The position numbers and the translations under genes are program-made. Under the pieces are notes generated by a model. It was not told the DNA's origin. It did no database searches and saw only the letters and a program-made list of their open reading frames with translations. Positions 25,701 through 36,042 of a stretch of 64,000 bases of DNA are shown here, in pieces. Location of the stretch: contig CM055098.1 in assembly GCA_029204225.1 (NCBI GenBank), forward strand, positions 6,049,746 to 6,113,745, read 5' to 3'. The DNA is from Diphasiastrum complanatum (lineage: Eukaryota > Streptophyta > Lycopodiopsida > Lycopodiales > Lycopodiaceae). Numbering within the stretch: the first letter of the stretch is position 1; each line of letters opens with the position of its first letter.

Positions 25701-26635
25701 CAGAATGACGCATAGGAGCTCATGGACTCGCTAAATTGGAAGTAGCCTATTTGTTGCGCAACACATAGGTAGGAACCTTCAAAGCAAACTTCCAACCAGG
25801 AAAAGAATCACAAGTGCCCTTTCCACTTACGCAACTACCTGATGATGTGCAGATCACTCAAGTGGGTCCTACAATTTTGAATTGTGCTAGCCGAAGTTGT
25901 ATTTAGTTGGTAGTGTATCATGCAAGGACAGAATATTGTGGACTAGCACTTTATACGAGAAAAATTAAATAATGGAGAGATAAAGCTTGAGCACCACGTC
26001 AACAACCAAACTACAAATATTTTTACTAAACTTCTTGTAAAGACAAAAATGAAAAGTTTATCCAGTTGCTAGTTGGTAGGTTAAATAAAATATTCACTAT
26101 AGGGGGTTGTTGAAATATCTCAATGGAAAAACCAGTCTTGACATTTATTGCTGGCAATCGTATGGAGCCGTTTTCAGTATGTTTTGATGGTAATCGTGTC
26201 TCAATATGAAGGGGTCAAGCTGAGCAAAAACTAAGGGTACAGAGCTTAAAGTAGTTTTTTTTCCTACCTTTGCTAGAATATCAGGACTAGATATTTATTC
26301 TATAGCTTTCAATGGTTGCTGTTTATATGGTACTTCTATGGCTATGACCATATCATAATGTGGTAAGAGTTTACATCAAGTGCAGTCAGAATCTCTGGAT
26401 GCCTTCTTTCTGTACTTTCCTTTGTTTTTTGATGCCTTGTAAGATAGCATAAAGTCATTGGTTAAGTGTCCTCTGTAGTGAAAGTGGATAACTGACTTTT
26501 CAACTGCTAATCAGTCTTTTTTTCTAATTTGATATGTTCAGAGTACGCCAGCTGTCAGATGATTTGGATTTTATGATTTTCAATCATCGGGGGAAGCTCT
26601 TTGCACCAAAATTCGAAGTTAAATTTAGGGCCTGA
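19486..26635 (+). CDS. EMC5: ER membrane protein complex subunit 5 (EMC5/MMGT family), four exons
   Basis: EMC5 belongs to the ER membrane complex, which inserts and stabilises multi-pass and tail-anchored proteins; the family was first named membrane magnesium transporter. Coding exons are 19486-19558, 20471-20523, 20787-20887 and 26542-26635, giving 106 residues, the usual plant length. All introns are GT-AG and phases join cleanly (TAT at the first junction, AGA at the third). Hydrophobic segments at about residues 5-22 and 43-60 are the two expected helices. Conserved blocks are LAHAVYSTI, YRGSLKLMEEEF, LLELLVSLGLCFWAALRVPG, ENR and DFMIFNHRGKLF. No stop or frameshift is present. The start is the only upstream Met compatible with the first helix. 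Intron 3 is 5654 bp and packed with TE remnants. The sequence alone cannot show that it is expressed. Confidence 0.93.
19806..20345. repeat. Degenerate tandem repeats in EMC5 intron 1
   Basis: At least four units share CCTGTGGAAAT, then a segment like CAACATGTGGGACAAA, then CTGAAAA, then GATTCAATGTTTGTC. Spacing varies from about 100 to 170 bp and identity is low. Confidence 0.6.
20932..20962. repeat. (TC)n tract in EMC5 intron 3
   Basis: TC run with one TG interruption. Confidence 0.9.
21368..22235 (+). mobile_element. Possible LTR and primer site of a decayed element in EMC5 intron 3
   Basis: TGTTGAAATATAATGCC at 21368 has an LTR-start look. TGGTATAAGAGC at 22224-22235 differs by one base from the initiator-Met primer site TGGTATCAGAGC and is preceded by CATAACT. 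No gag follows. Linking the two ends as one LTR is inference. Confidence 0.4.
22528..22618. repeat. Minisatellite, four units of 22-25 bp
   Basis: The unit AAAAATGTCACGCTTTTGCCGAC recurs four times with small length changes, in EMC5 intron 3. Confidence 0.9.
22736..22772. repeat. (TA)n microsatellite
   Basis: TA run ending in TATATGTATATATG, in EMC5 intron 3. Confidence 0.95.
22984..23190. repeat. 112-bp tandem duplication
   Basis: ACAGGGAA-CACAAGACCTACACACTACTA begins at 22984 and again at 23096. Both copies carry GATGAACTTCAACAG-like and TTACTAATTACTTATG words. It borders the left end of the hAT relic. Confidence 0.85.
23250..24900 (-). pseudogene. hAT-superfamily transposase (DUF659) relic with introns
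   Basis: The N-terminal part (24900-24540) is a Pro/Ala/Ser-rich stretch with a 60-bp repeat. Next comes DUF659: SFDRLSRKLQSAG, LRGPLL, then IIADGWTDRRRRPLIN, then FLRSVDASE and EEIGPQRVVQ. A GT-AG intron (24171-24045) joins this to VVTNNASN. The following exon has TPCAAHSLDLLLDSIGCLPWV, but a frameshift and a TGA where Trp is expected break it. A second intron (23831-23707) leads to DLKKPARTRFAYQFIMLEQL. A third donor is at about 23373. The C-terminal dimerisation domain is missing. It is antisense inside EMC5 intron 3 and clearly inactive. Confidence 0.88.
24621..24740. repeat. 60-bp coding tandem repeat in hAT N-terminus
   Basis: AGGATGCGGATGGACG recurs at 24621 and 24681. Translated on the minus strand it gives repeated Pro-rich PTPMPPP-DP-RPSASS blocks. 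Confidence 0.85.
25883..26120 (+). pseudogene. Copia RNase H 3' end, polypurine tract and LTR start
   Basis: The plus strand reads HART, then after a frameshift REKLNNGEIKLEHHVNNQ and NIFTKLL, the C-terminus of copia RNase H. A purine run (ATAGGGGGT) then precedes TGTTGAAATATC at 26108, a normal LTR start. The LTR runs rightward toward EMC5 exon 4 but its end was not found. The rest of the element (24950-25880) is not recognisable. Confidence 0.7.
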
Positions 26636-29600
26636 GATTCGTCTGATGTGTCAAGGTGTTTGTAATCTTACTGGATAAGCAGTCCAATTAAGCTTCAGGG
26701 AAAAATCCTTGGATATGTTCAGATTGGCAACTTTTTTCAAGCATACCCCTGAGGGTCCAGTGGGTTTTTGTTTTTTCAACTGGCTTTTCCAAATGCCTTG
26801 TGTAGCTAAAGCCGGTCATTGAGGTGCTTTACACCAGTATTTGGAACGTTTGTAGTTTGTCGCTTTATTATCAATTTTAATGACTGGAAGCTACTCACAT
26901 GACTAATGCTCCTAGAAAAGCTTAGTTGATATCGGCCACATCAGAGTTCTATGTTGCAAGAGAAAAATTGTAAGCTTATTGGCATAAATGTATCTTTTAA
27001 GAATGCACTGTTTCGCTTGAATAATATGGTACTCAATAAAAAGTTGACATATTCCATCTTTTCAAGAATTCCAAAATGCCAGTTCTTGTTTGCAAAGGTG
27101 AGATATGGTTGTAAGTTGAGCTGCAAGTTAATTAGTCACAGATGAATGGAAGCTTTGTCTATGGCCTTATATTCTAAAACTTATCTAGTGGCTCTGTTCA
27201 TTTACAACATGAGATTGGAACATTGACTCACATATGCATTGAAAACTAAGTGTAATGATGATAATAGCATTATGTTCTGCTGTCATTGTGCTGATTTGAA
27301 AATGACTTAGCTGGAAGAATATGAAAACTATATTTGACATTTGACCTTTGGTGTTTTGTTATTATCTTTATGAGGCTCATAATTTTTGGTAAGTGATTGG
27401 CAATCACCAGGAAATGGTAACTATACAAACAACAATGGCTGACACATATCTATCTCCTTGGGGATTGCATACTTGTTTCTTCACATTTACGCTAGTTCAA
27501 ACGGGGAGGGTAAGAGTAGAAATCATTATTGTACCAGTCAGCAAGATGTGCTTCAACAAGTAGATTGCCAGCATTATGTTTCAATGAAAGTCATAAAATT
27601 GCCACTGCCAGAAAATGTTGAGAGTATACCCATGTGCACGAGAAAAGCTCTCTCATTTGCAAAACCGAATAGATATTTAAAGGGGGGGGGGGATTATTAT
27701 ATTCTACCAGTAAGCAAGAAATGTGCTTCAACAAATAGATTGCCAGCATTATGTTTCAAGGTGATAGTGATAAATTTGCCACTCTCACAAAATGTTCAGA
27801 GCATAGGTGCACAACAAAAGCAGTCTCATTTCCAAAACTGAACCTGCTACTAATATGCTCTTCAAGTGGGTACTGTTAGAGGAACAACAATCACCAGGAG
27901 CATGGGGACTCCAATTAGACAGTGGATAGGGATGTTTGTGTTACGCAAATAAGCCTACTCTGTACAACATGAGCCAAATCATCATCTGCACACATGAGAA
28001 TGGTTGAGCAATTGATTGACAGTACCAACACTTGTGAACTCACAATAATGAATTAGTTGCTTTTGTGTTGTGATGAATCAACAGATAACAAATACGCAAA
28101 TAGTTTTCCAAGGTGCAGGATGAGGCAGTCATTTTGTACCTGAGAATGGTTGCACAATTACTTGTCAGTACCAAAAATGTTAAGAAAATAATTTTTCTGA
28201 TGAGATTACTTGGTCATGGGTCTTATTTTTAATTCAAAATAGCTAAGAATAAGAACAAGCTGCATTTGAGGTCATCACAAGCTTTGTCTCACCCAAAAAA
28301 GACATTGCAATTCAAAATCATGAAAAAATGTTTAAGTGCTTATGAGCTCAAACTCACCACACAGAGACATGTCACCTTTGAACATATTATCACAATAGCT
28401 CTGCTTCGTGACAAAGCTTATAAGGATTCACTTACTCTTGGTAGTCTCGATAGATCCAATGGAAGAGGTGGGCTTTTGTGGAGGAAAAGGCCTTTTGCTC
28501 TAGGAGGGCAGGTGCTTACTTGCAAGTCTACAGTGGAGGCCCAAAAGACCATAGTTGCTGGAGGGCAAGTCTACCACGGTGGAAGGACCAAAGGACCATG
28601 GAAGGCTTAACCAAACATGGGCCTTCTTCTCCTACGTAATGCTCAAGTGTGGGCTTTTTCTTACAATTGCTGTTTCTTTTAAGTTTCTAAAATATAGGAT
28701 CTTTTAACATAATTTTTACAAAAAGAATGAATGACTGGCTGATACATAACACATGGACCTTTCGATATGTATAATGTGTTATGTGGCTATTTGGCATGGA
28801 GATATTGGTTGTCCACGTGAAAACTATGGTATAAGGTTTAGTGCTAGGTGTCAACTTTCATTGGATGCCAACAGATACTTCTGGCAAAAGGTTTTATGTA
28901 ATCTTTGGCAAGCACAAGTAAATTTTATTTCAGGTGACTCCAAAATATTAAAGGAAAGATGAGTACTTGGCAATTATAGTGTTGAAAAGTTGGCATAAGC
29001 AAATCTATCATTGTTAGTTTTGATGACATTATGTAAGTTAAAATGAGGTACAAGAGTTTATTTGCTTGACTAAATGATTGATGGTAAGGTCCTTCCATGT
29101 TATCAATATCTCTAACATAAACTCTATGCTAATGTGCCTTGATGTCCACTTCTGTGAGACCAACAAGTGTAAGACATAAATTTTTTTGTTCATCAGCTAT
29201 TCCTTTGAGCTTCATTGTAGGCCTTGACTAGCCCTTTTTGAACGTCCTTCCAATGCTAATAAAATCTAATCCATTTATTGGTATCTATCATCCAAGGGTT
29301 GCCAAAAAGGAATACCAATGCTGGGAAAATATATGTGAGTCTTTATGAAGAATGTTAAACAACAGTATATTATATGAAGAATGTGAAACAACAGTATATT
29401 TTATGAAGAACGTGAAACAACAGTTGATCATTTGTAAAAAGGTTCATGCTTATTGTACAAATTATCTTTTCCCTCCAATAGATAAGTTCAAAAATAAAGA
29501 ATGTAAATTGAAAGACAAAAACCACTGCATCAAATAGCTTTAAAAAAAAAGTAAGTAGAAAAATAATTGTTGCATCACTGTCTGATTCCTCCAATCTACC

Positions 29601-29639
29601 TAAACAACTATGCATGAGCTAGAACATACTAGAAAACTG
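26636..29639. other. EMC5 3' UTR and flank; no other gene seen
   Basis: The first few hundred bases should hold the EMC5 3' UTR; no strong poly(A) signal stands out. The rest has short open frames without recognisable motifs and the duplication at 27523. Confidence 0.4.
27523..27845. repeat. 173-bp tandem duplication
   Basis: ACCAGTCAGCAAG at 27533 and ACCAGTAAGCAAG at 27706 begin matching units with GTGCTTCAACAA, AGATTGCCAGCATTATGTTT and CTCATTT-CAAAAC. A G run (27681-27691) separates them. Confidence 0.85.
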
Positions 29640-30507
29640 AGGCATGCTCATTATAAAGCTAAGTTTGTTGTGGCTGAATTTTTCATAAAAGAAACGCTCA
29701 ATCAAAAAGAAGATCGTAGAAACAATATTCAACATGACCTTATCAAGTTTCCCTTTTCCTTATCAAATGTATTCAAGCCATCTTCTAAGAGCTTTTGCTC
29801 ATCATTCTGATTGCAAAGAGAATCAGCCGCATTGTATTATGATACTAAGCCAGTGAAAAAGAACGAACCTGCTCAAAAACCGTCTCACTCATGTACGAAG
29901 GCGCTGAGGGCCTCTGCACATGCTGGTCCACCCGCACGTCAATGCCCGGTTCCCAGGTGGGGAAGTAAGCGATTATGCGACCCGGCACGTTCTTGTCCTG
30001 GTGCCAGGTCGGTATGCATGCCCATCCATGCCAGCATCACATTTTGGATCTCTACAGGCTGGCTGGCTGCTTGCAGGTGATCCGCAGGTCATAACTTCAA
30101 AAAACGTCTGCTAGAGGCCATAACAGTGGTCGATAGAAGGCAGCTTTTCTCCTACAGCTGGCCAAGAATGGTTCACCAGGTTAAAGAATGGGTGAAATAC
30201 ATTTGCAAAGTAGGAATACGGATGGTGACACGTGAAGTGAATTTTTGAGAATGGGTTGTGTGCTCCAGGAAGGGATGGACATCAAGAATGGGCTATGGGT
30301 TTACACGTGAAGAGGCGGCCGTAAGCCAACGTCTTGAACAGAATAATATGGTGAAGCGGACTGGATCGATCATTCGTGCAGCATTGGAATTATCATTTAA
30401 ATTATCCAAGAGACAAAAGATAAAGATGCAATAGCAAGATTCATGGGAATAACAACTACGTCATCATTGAAGAGATGAGAAAAAAATGTAATTATTTTAA
30501 AATAAGA

Positions 30508-30705
30508 AAAATGCTTTTTGGTTTCAAAGGGAAGGCTGGAACTTGGGAACATAAAAAACTTTGGATGCCAAGCTAACCGACAGAGCCGACCCTGTTGGGT
30601 TAAAAGAAGAAAAAAGCTTCTTGGTTTCCAAGGGGAGGCTCGAACTTGAGACCAAAGAAACTTTGCATGTCAAGTTAACCAATTGAGCCAGCGTCTCATA
30701 TATAT
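30508..30705 (-). repeat. Two tandem tRNA-derived (SINE-head-like) sequences
   Basis: Two units about 100 bp apart share CTT-TTGGTTTC-AAGGG-AGGCT-GAACTTG. The right unit has, on the minus strand, an A-box TGGCTCAATTGG (30690-30679) and a B-box AGTTCGAGCC (30646-30637), spaced as in a tRNA. The folded anticodon arm is poor, so it is not a normal tRNA. Confidence 0.45.
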
Positions 30706-30707
30706 GC

Positions 30708-30748
30708 TGGGGATCGAACAATACTCACCACTATACTACAAAGATTTG
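30708..30748 (-). pseudogene. tRNA-Asp remnant (internal deletion)
   Basis: GGGGATCGAAC (T-arm side) is fused directly to AATACTCACCACTATACTACAA (D-arm and 5' side). The anticodon arm is missing. It is unit 1 of the tandem duplication. Confidence 0.8.
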
Positions 30749-32267
30749 ATTATAAATTGATCCAATTGTTACTAATTGCCATAAAAAGTGATCAGTGTTT
30801 TATGAGAATAATAATGTGCTCTATAACAGCCGGAAGTCATTTAAGGTGAACCAATCCAGCCTCAAAAATATCTCAAAAATGCTCAATATCCCTAACAAAT
30901 CTTTCATTGCAAGCTTGTTCTTAAATTTTTGTGGGGCGTGGATTTAGTAAGATAATGCTATTGTGAACTAGCAAATGAACATTGGTCAAGAATACCTTAC
31001 ACTGATATCAAAAGACCATTTTTGAATTTGAAAGGATAGCACAATAACACGTTTTCGGCCAAAATAGGCATGGGTTTTTATGCGTCAGCAAAATACTTTA
31101 AACCAACCACAGGGAAACTTCAAAGTAAAGCATACTCTGTCATGGGATTTTAAAGACAAAAACGAAAAATCAATGTCGTGACCATGATGCATACATGTCT
31201 CCTTTTTACTTATTAAATGTCTTCTAGGCATCCAGTAATTCCGTTGCCCCTCTGACTGCAAAGAGAAACAAAAGCATAGTGTCACCAATTATAGTTAATT
31301 AAGCCTGTTAAAAAAACCAAAGTGCTGAAAAAACTATTAACATACAAACAAGCTAGAAGAAAGAAACAACGACCATTTAATTTGTTAATGGAGGCTGAGA
31401 ATAAACAGATTTAAGAAAGGAATTGAGATTTATCACGACGATCTTTAAATCACCGAAGAGAAAAACGAGGAAGACTCGATGGCGGGATTTAGATACAACG
31501 TGTTAGTGACCCGATATCAAATTGTTAGTAAATCTGATGGCCAGAAAGGGCAGTGTTTTATCAAAATAATAAAATATGCTTTGTTGAGCAGCTAATGTTA
31601 AAATGATTCCCGACAAAACTGATCAGAAATCTTATGAGACCAATTTTTTAATGCAATATAACGTTGTACGTATAGTGAGCGAAACGAGCAGATTGCAATA
31701 CCGTGCAATAATGGTATGGTGAGATAGCAATTAAAGATTGGTCCAGGATACCGTACAATAACGTCAGAGGAGCATTTTACTGCACCCTGCAAGGCACAAT
31801 AAACAGGCAAAAGCCGCAAGACCTATTTATCAGCAAGAATATCCTGAAACGAAACCAAAGCACAGCAAAGCATAGATTGTTATGGCTTTAGAAACAAGAA
31901 AACCAATGGTCGTATCCATCCACGCTTACAGGTAGGTCTCCTTTATCCTGATCAAATGCCTTCAAGGCATCTGCTAAATGCTCCTCTTTGCTTTTCTGAC
32001 TGCGACGACCAGTATATGTATTGCTGAGCCCTTGAAAACGAACGAAACTGAGCTAAAGTAACGAACAGACTCACAAAGCAGACAGACCATTTGTGCAGCA
32101 GCACTGGGATTTTGCAAGACAATTGTTCAGTAACCAAATAGACAAACGAGGAAGATGCGACGGCAGTACAAGCATTCAGTCACCACAGAAACGAAAGGGG
32201 AAATGCGAAAACGTAATTGCTTGTAAAAGCTGAAAATGGACAAAAACACCCGCTGAAAGCGAGCCAT

Positions 32268-32339
32268 CGCCGTTGCCGGGGATCGAACCCGGGTCATCCG
32301 CGTGACAGGCGGAAATACTCACCACTATACTACAACGAC
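32268..32339 (-). tRNA. tRNA-Asp(GTC), copy 1
   Basis: 72 nt, no intron, no encoded CCA. Acceptor stem GTCGTTG/CAACGGC has one G-U pair, followed by discriminator G. The anticodon arm is TCCGC-CTGTCAC-GCGGA with anticodon GTC. The T-arm is CCGGG-TTCGATC-CCCGG. A and B boxes are intact. A T5 run about 24 bases beyond the 3' end can stop Pol III. The upstream CAA motif seen in the other copies is weaker here. Confidence 0.96.
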
Positions 32340-32981
32340 TTACTGATAATGTTTGGCATTTTTTAATAAATGTAGTATTGAAACAGAGATGCCAGTGTTA
32401 TATCAGAATTATAACATGCCTAAAGCCATTTATGGTGAGAACTGATCTAGCGGCCAATGTAGTTCGAAATCCTTGACTAATTTATTATTGTTAGATCATC
32501 ATAAAATTAGTCCGCGAACTGCTCAGAAAAGCATTATAATACCGTAAAATACTGCTATAGTGATTGGTTTAGGATACAGTACAACATCAGAAAAACATTT
32601 TTCGAGCAGAAAGGCTTTAGCATAATGACTCTTCCAGTTAAGAACAGCCAAGACTTATTCATCAGCCAAAATATCTTGAAACAGAACTAAACCATAGCAA
32701 AGCATACAACGTCATGACCGTTTGAAGAAGAAAAAAAATCAATGGTCTTATCCATCCACGCATGCAGGTCCCTTTTGTCTTAAAGTATGTCTTCGACACA
32801 TGTGCTAGGGGCTTTGTTTGGCCGCTCTGAATCAACAATGTCTGTGAAAGGTACGAAACCGTTCAAAAACTACGTTCGAATTTATCAAGATAATGGCTAC
32901 ATTACCAAAGAGACAAAAGGAGAGAACGTGATGCTTGAAAAACACATGGAAGCCAAAAATCACCCGAGCTATTCGAGCCAT

Positions 32982-33053
32982 CGCCGTTGCCGGGGATCGA
33001 ACCCGGGTCGTCCGCGTGACAGGCGGAAATACTTACCACTATACTACAACGAC
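32982..33053 (-). tRNA. tRNA-Asp(GTC), copy 2
   Basis: 72 nt with the same stems as copy 1. The D-loop reads GTGGTAAGTAT and the base after the anticodon stem is C. A CAACAA motif lies just upstream and a T5 terminator about 22 bases downstream. Confidence 0.96.
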
Positions 33054-33860
33054 TTGTTGAAAAATGTACAAGATTTTTAGTAAATAAAGTGATCACAAAG
33101 AGTTACTAGTGCTTTACCAAAATTAAAGTATGTTTTATTGCACGTTCTAAAGCCATTTATGGTGAACTGATCCAGCAGCAAAAGTAGTTCGCAATCCTTC
33201 GACCAATCTTCAATTTCACAAGATTATTGTACGGTTTCGAACTCATCAGAAAAGCATTAATGCTATTGTGACCGAAATCAAGATTCGTAAATGATACAGT
33301 ATAATTACATCAGAAAAGCAGACTTCAAGCAGAAATTCATAGCACAATAAACGATTTCAGTCAAAACAGCCAGGGCTTATCCATCAACCAAAATATCTCA
33401 AAACAAAACCAGAAGATAGCGAAGCATACAGTGTCGTGGCTTCTTGAAGAGTAACATTCCATGAGGAACAGCAAAAGCAGCTAGACAATGGTCTTGTTTT
33501 TTATCCGTCCATCGATACAAGTCTGCTTTTCTGTTATCAAAAGTCTTCAAGCCATCTGCTAAGCGCTTCTGTTTGCCGCTCTGACTGCAAAGAGAAATGA
33601 ACCGCACCATATTATGCATCGCCAAGCCTGTTCGAAGAACAAAACTGCTCAAACCATCTATCAATTGCAAACGAACGCAATAAACTGGTTTACATAAGCG
33701 GATTGATTATCGGGATGGATTTTTCACGAGTCATTGAATTAGCGAAGAGAGCAACGAACGAGGAAGATAGAATGGAGAAATTTTTTTTCTGGACGAAACA
33801 TTCATTGAATCACAAAAAGGAGACAGCAGAGTAAAATGAGCTCGAAGCGAATCGGGCTAT

Positions 33861-33932
33861 CGCCGTTGCCGGGGATCGAACCCGGGTCGTCCGCGTGACA
33901 GGCGGAAATACTCACCACTATACTACAACGAC
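33861..33932 (-). tRNA. tRNA-Asp(GTC), copy 3
   Basis: 72 nt, anticodon GTC, same variable base as copy 2 and D-loop as copy 1. CAACAA lies immediately upstream on the minus strand, and a T4 run is found about 25 bases beyond the 3' end. Confidence 0.96.
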
Positions 33933-34118
33933 TTGTTGTGTGGGGTTCTAAGTTGTTACATTGATAGCCTACTTATTAACGGATGTGACAAATTCTTATT
34001 TATTTCTATTAGCATTAAGTATTTACTTTTAGTAAAGTCACATTCTTTTGATAAAGTTAAAGTGGGGGTCACCATATTCTATGCAAAATACATGTTCCAC
34101 TCTATACTAGCATTTTGA

Positions 34119-34450
34119 GGGGGGGAGGCCCTGCTCGAGGACCTTTCGTACTGGGAGGGCCGTTGCCCGAGGGCCTTCTGTATTGGGAGGGCGGGAGCCC
34201 GAGGGCAGGGCCCGAGCATAATGCGAAGTGTGAAGGGTGCGATTCCTGCATAATGGACTACTAAGCCAGCTGTCAGATTCATCATTCCTGCAAAACAGGC
34301 TAGTAATCCAGCTGTGCAGATTGTGGCATTACAAATTGTGTGCTTGAAAATTCTGGGGGAGGAAAAAATACACACGAACTCTAAGCACTGAGCATCATGA
34401 TTTTATTAAATTTATTAGTGGAGGAGAGTGACTATATAAACTCCCTAGTG
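34119..34450 (+). repeat. GC-rich dispersed repeat, copy 2, with TATA-like box
   Basis: Tandem-like GAGGGCC/CCCGAGGGC words (34119-34220) are followed by ATTCTGGGGG, AATACACAC and GAGCATCATG as at 1418-1680. CTATATAAA at 34431 could be an LTR TATA box. Confidence 0.4.
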
Positions 34451-34639
34451 CCACACCAACATCATGAAGTTGGCACTATTTGATCACCCAAAAAAAAAAT
34501 AACTATGCAAGAATTAGTTTATTCAACCTATCAACCTCGTGTCGTTATAATGTAGATTTGCTTAGCTTGAAGGTACATGTAAGGCTAGTAGTTATAGGAA
34601 TAAAACAATCTTTATTCTTTTATGAGCACCTTCTGTATT

Positions 34640-34683
34640 ATGGAATGAGCTGGGCAAATGACATTCAGCTCGGTTCATTCCAT
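34640..34683. repeat. MITE-like palindrome, short copy
   Basis: Begins ATGGAATGAGCTGGGC and ends with the inverse GCTCGGTTCATTCCAT. It shares ends and flanking words (GCATAATG) with 48210-48321. Confidence 0.5.
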
Positions 34684-35289
34684 TGCATAATGCATAGTTG
34701 CTGTTTTTTCACATGGCCATTATGCGGTAGAATCTACATTTGAAAAACATAATTAACGTTTTTGAAGCTGAGCTTTTTTCACACGAGACCATTACGAAGC
34801 AGAATTTGCATCTGAAAAACATAATCAATATTGAAAACAATGAGTTGCCCATTTTGCTTTTTAAACAGTCTAAAAAAAATGGGCAAAAAATGTAGCAACT
34901 ATGCATTACTTATAAGGTAGCAACCAATGGGTCGACAACTACAAGGACTAGTTGACCTATATGCCCGACCACATATGTGAGGAGGCATATTGGAAACTTT
35001 TTGTAACTTCATATCACTTGGATGTTGCCATATGTTGCATATCTAAGGGACCTGTTTATGGCATGGCAAATAGGTATATGAGTATGTATACTAGGGTGAT
35101 TTCACCCACCAAGGGGCCAATAGGGATGTTGAGTCATACTTATTCCTTTCATAGCCCCATCTTTTTATCTTTCTTCATCTAGTTTTCATACAGAAGCATG
35201 CATTATGGACTCTCATTCTCTCTCCTCTATTCTATAACAACCTACATAACGTTCCCCCACCTAGAAAATTCAAATTTGACCATCTCTTG

Positions 35290-35500
35290 GAGAATAGGGC
35301 CCCTAGTATATTGGAGATGTCGGGGGAGTTCTTGGCTTGTTCAATTACCCCAAGGCGTTGCCATTTTTCATGCCAAGTCATTTGCCAAATTGTGGCCCTA
35401 TTATAGTGGAGATGTTAAGGGGTAGCACTTTGCATGTCCACTTACCCCAAGTCATCGACAGTTTTTACGCCAAGTCGTTTGCCACATGGGGGCCCTTACT
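35290..35500. repeat. 95-bp tandem duplication
   Basis: GGCCCCTAGTATATTGGAGATGT and GGCCCTATTATAGTGGAGATGT start two units, each ending in GCCAAGTC-TTTGCCA. Confidence 0.75.
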
Positions 35501-35624
35501 TTCCTATGTGAAATGGGATAATTACTTTCTTGTTTTTCTCTCTGGATGAGCAATGAGTCTTTTGACAAATAGATATGCCCTAGGCATGTGTGTGAAGACA
35601 CCCTTAAAATATGCAACCATCTAT

Positions 35625-35625
<1 letters not shown>

Positions 35626-35669
<44 letters not shown>

Positions 35670-35682
35670 TATATATATGTAG
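35626..35682. repeat. (CA)n then (TA)n microsatellite
   Basis: CA run 35626-35664 followed by GTATATATATATG, 30 bp left of the full-length copia element. Confidence 0.95.
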
Positions 35683-35714
35683 ATTGCAAGTAGCTTGAAA
35701 TAGCATGGTACATG

Positions 35715-35987
35715 ACTTAGAATTTGTTTCAAATAGGAACACAGATCATGCTACACAGTAACAGAGATAGAAAACACTCTCCACAACAAGCTCACATAGC
35801 AACTGTATTTCTCAAAATGAAATTACACTATACATATAGTTGTTCACTCAGGCAACCCATGCATGACCCAGGTTGCCGTTGGCGGGACGCGTGTCCTGTC
35901 GACTTGCCTCGTGGCGAGGCCAACTGATCCTTATCAACTAATAGGACCCACAGTACAGTAACACAATGATTCTACTTTAATTCTAAT
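35715..35987 (-). repeat. 3' LTR of copia element
   Basis: About 273 bp with the inverted terminal words TTAGAATT/AATTCTAA instead of the usual TG/CA ends. It is preceded (minus sense) by the polypurine tract TTAAGGGAGAGA at 35999-35988. Confidence 0.9.
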
Positions 35988-36042
35988 TCTCTCCCTTAAA
36001 GTAGAGTCTACTTTTTATACAGTGATATACATAGCTTTAAAG

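Larger units (their letters stand above)
29640..33945 (-). repeat. Five-unit tandem segmental duplication carrying tRNA-Asp
   Basis: Units of about 0.7-1.2 kb share ordered landmarks: CTTTT...ATCAAA-GTCTTCAAGCCATCTGCTAAG, CTGACTGCAAAGAGAA, CGAGGAAGA and, beyond the tRNA, GCCATTTATGGTGAACTGATCCAGC. tRNA positions are 30708 (eroded), about 31495 (nearly lost), 32268, 32982 and 33861. The flanks have diverged far more than the three kept tRNAs. A GC-rich patch (29880-30090) is unique to the first unit. Confidence 0.8.

Noticed and set aside
28266-28610. 114-codon frame
   Set aside because: No homology recognised, no splice context, and local GGAGGGCA repeats explain its second half.
32787-33080. 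97-codon frame across tRNA-Asp copy 2
   Set aside because: It runs through a tRNA gene on the opposite strand and has no motif.
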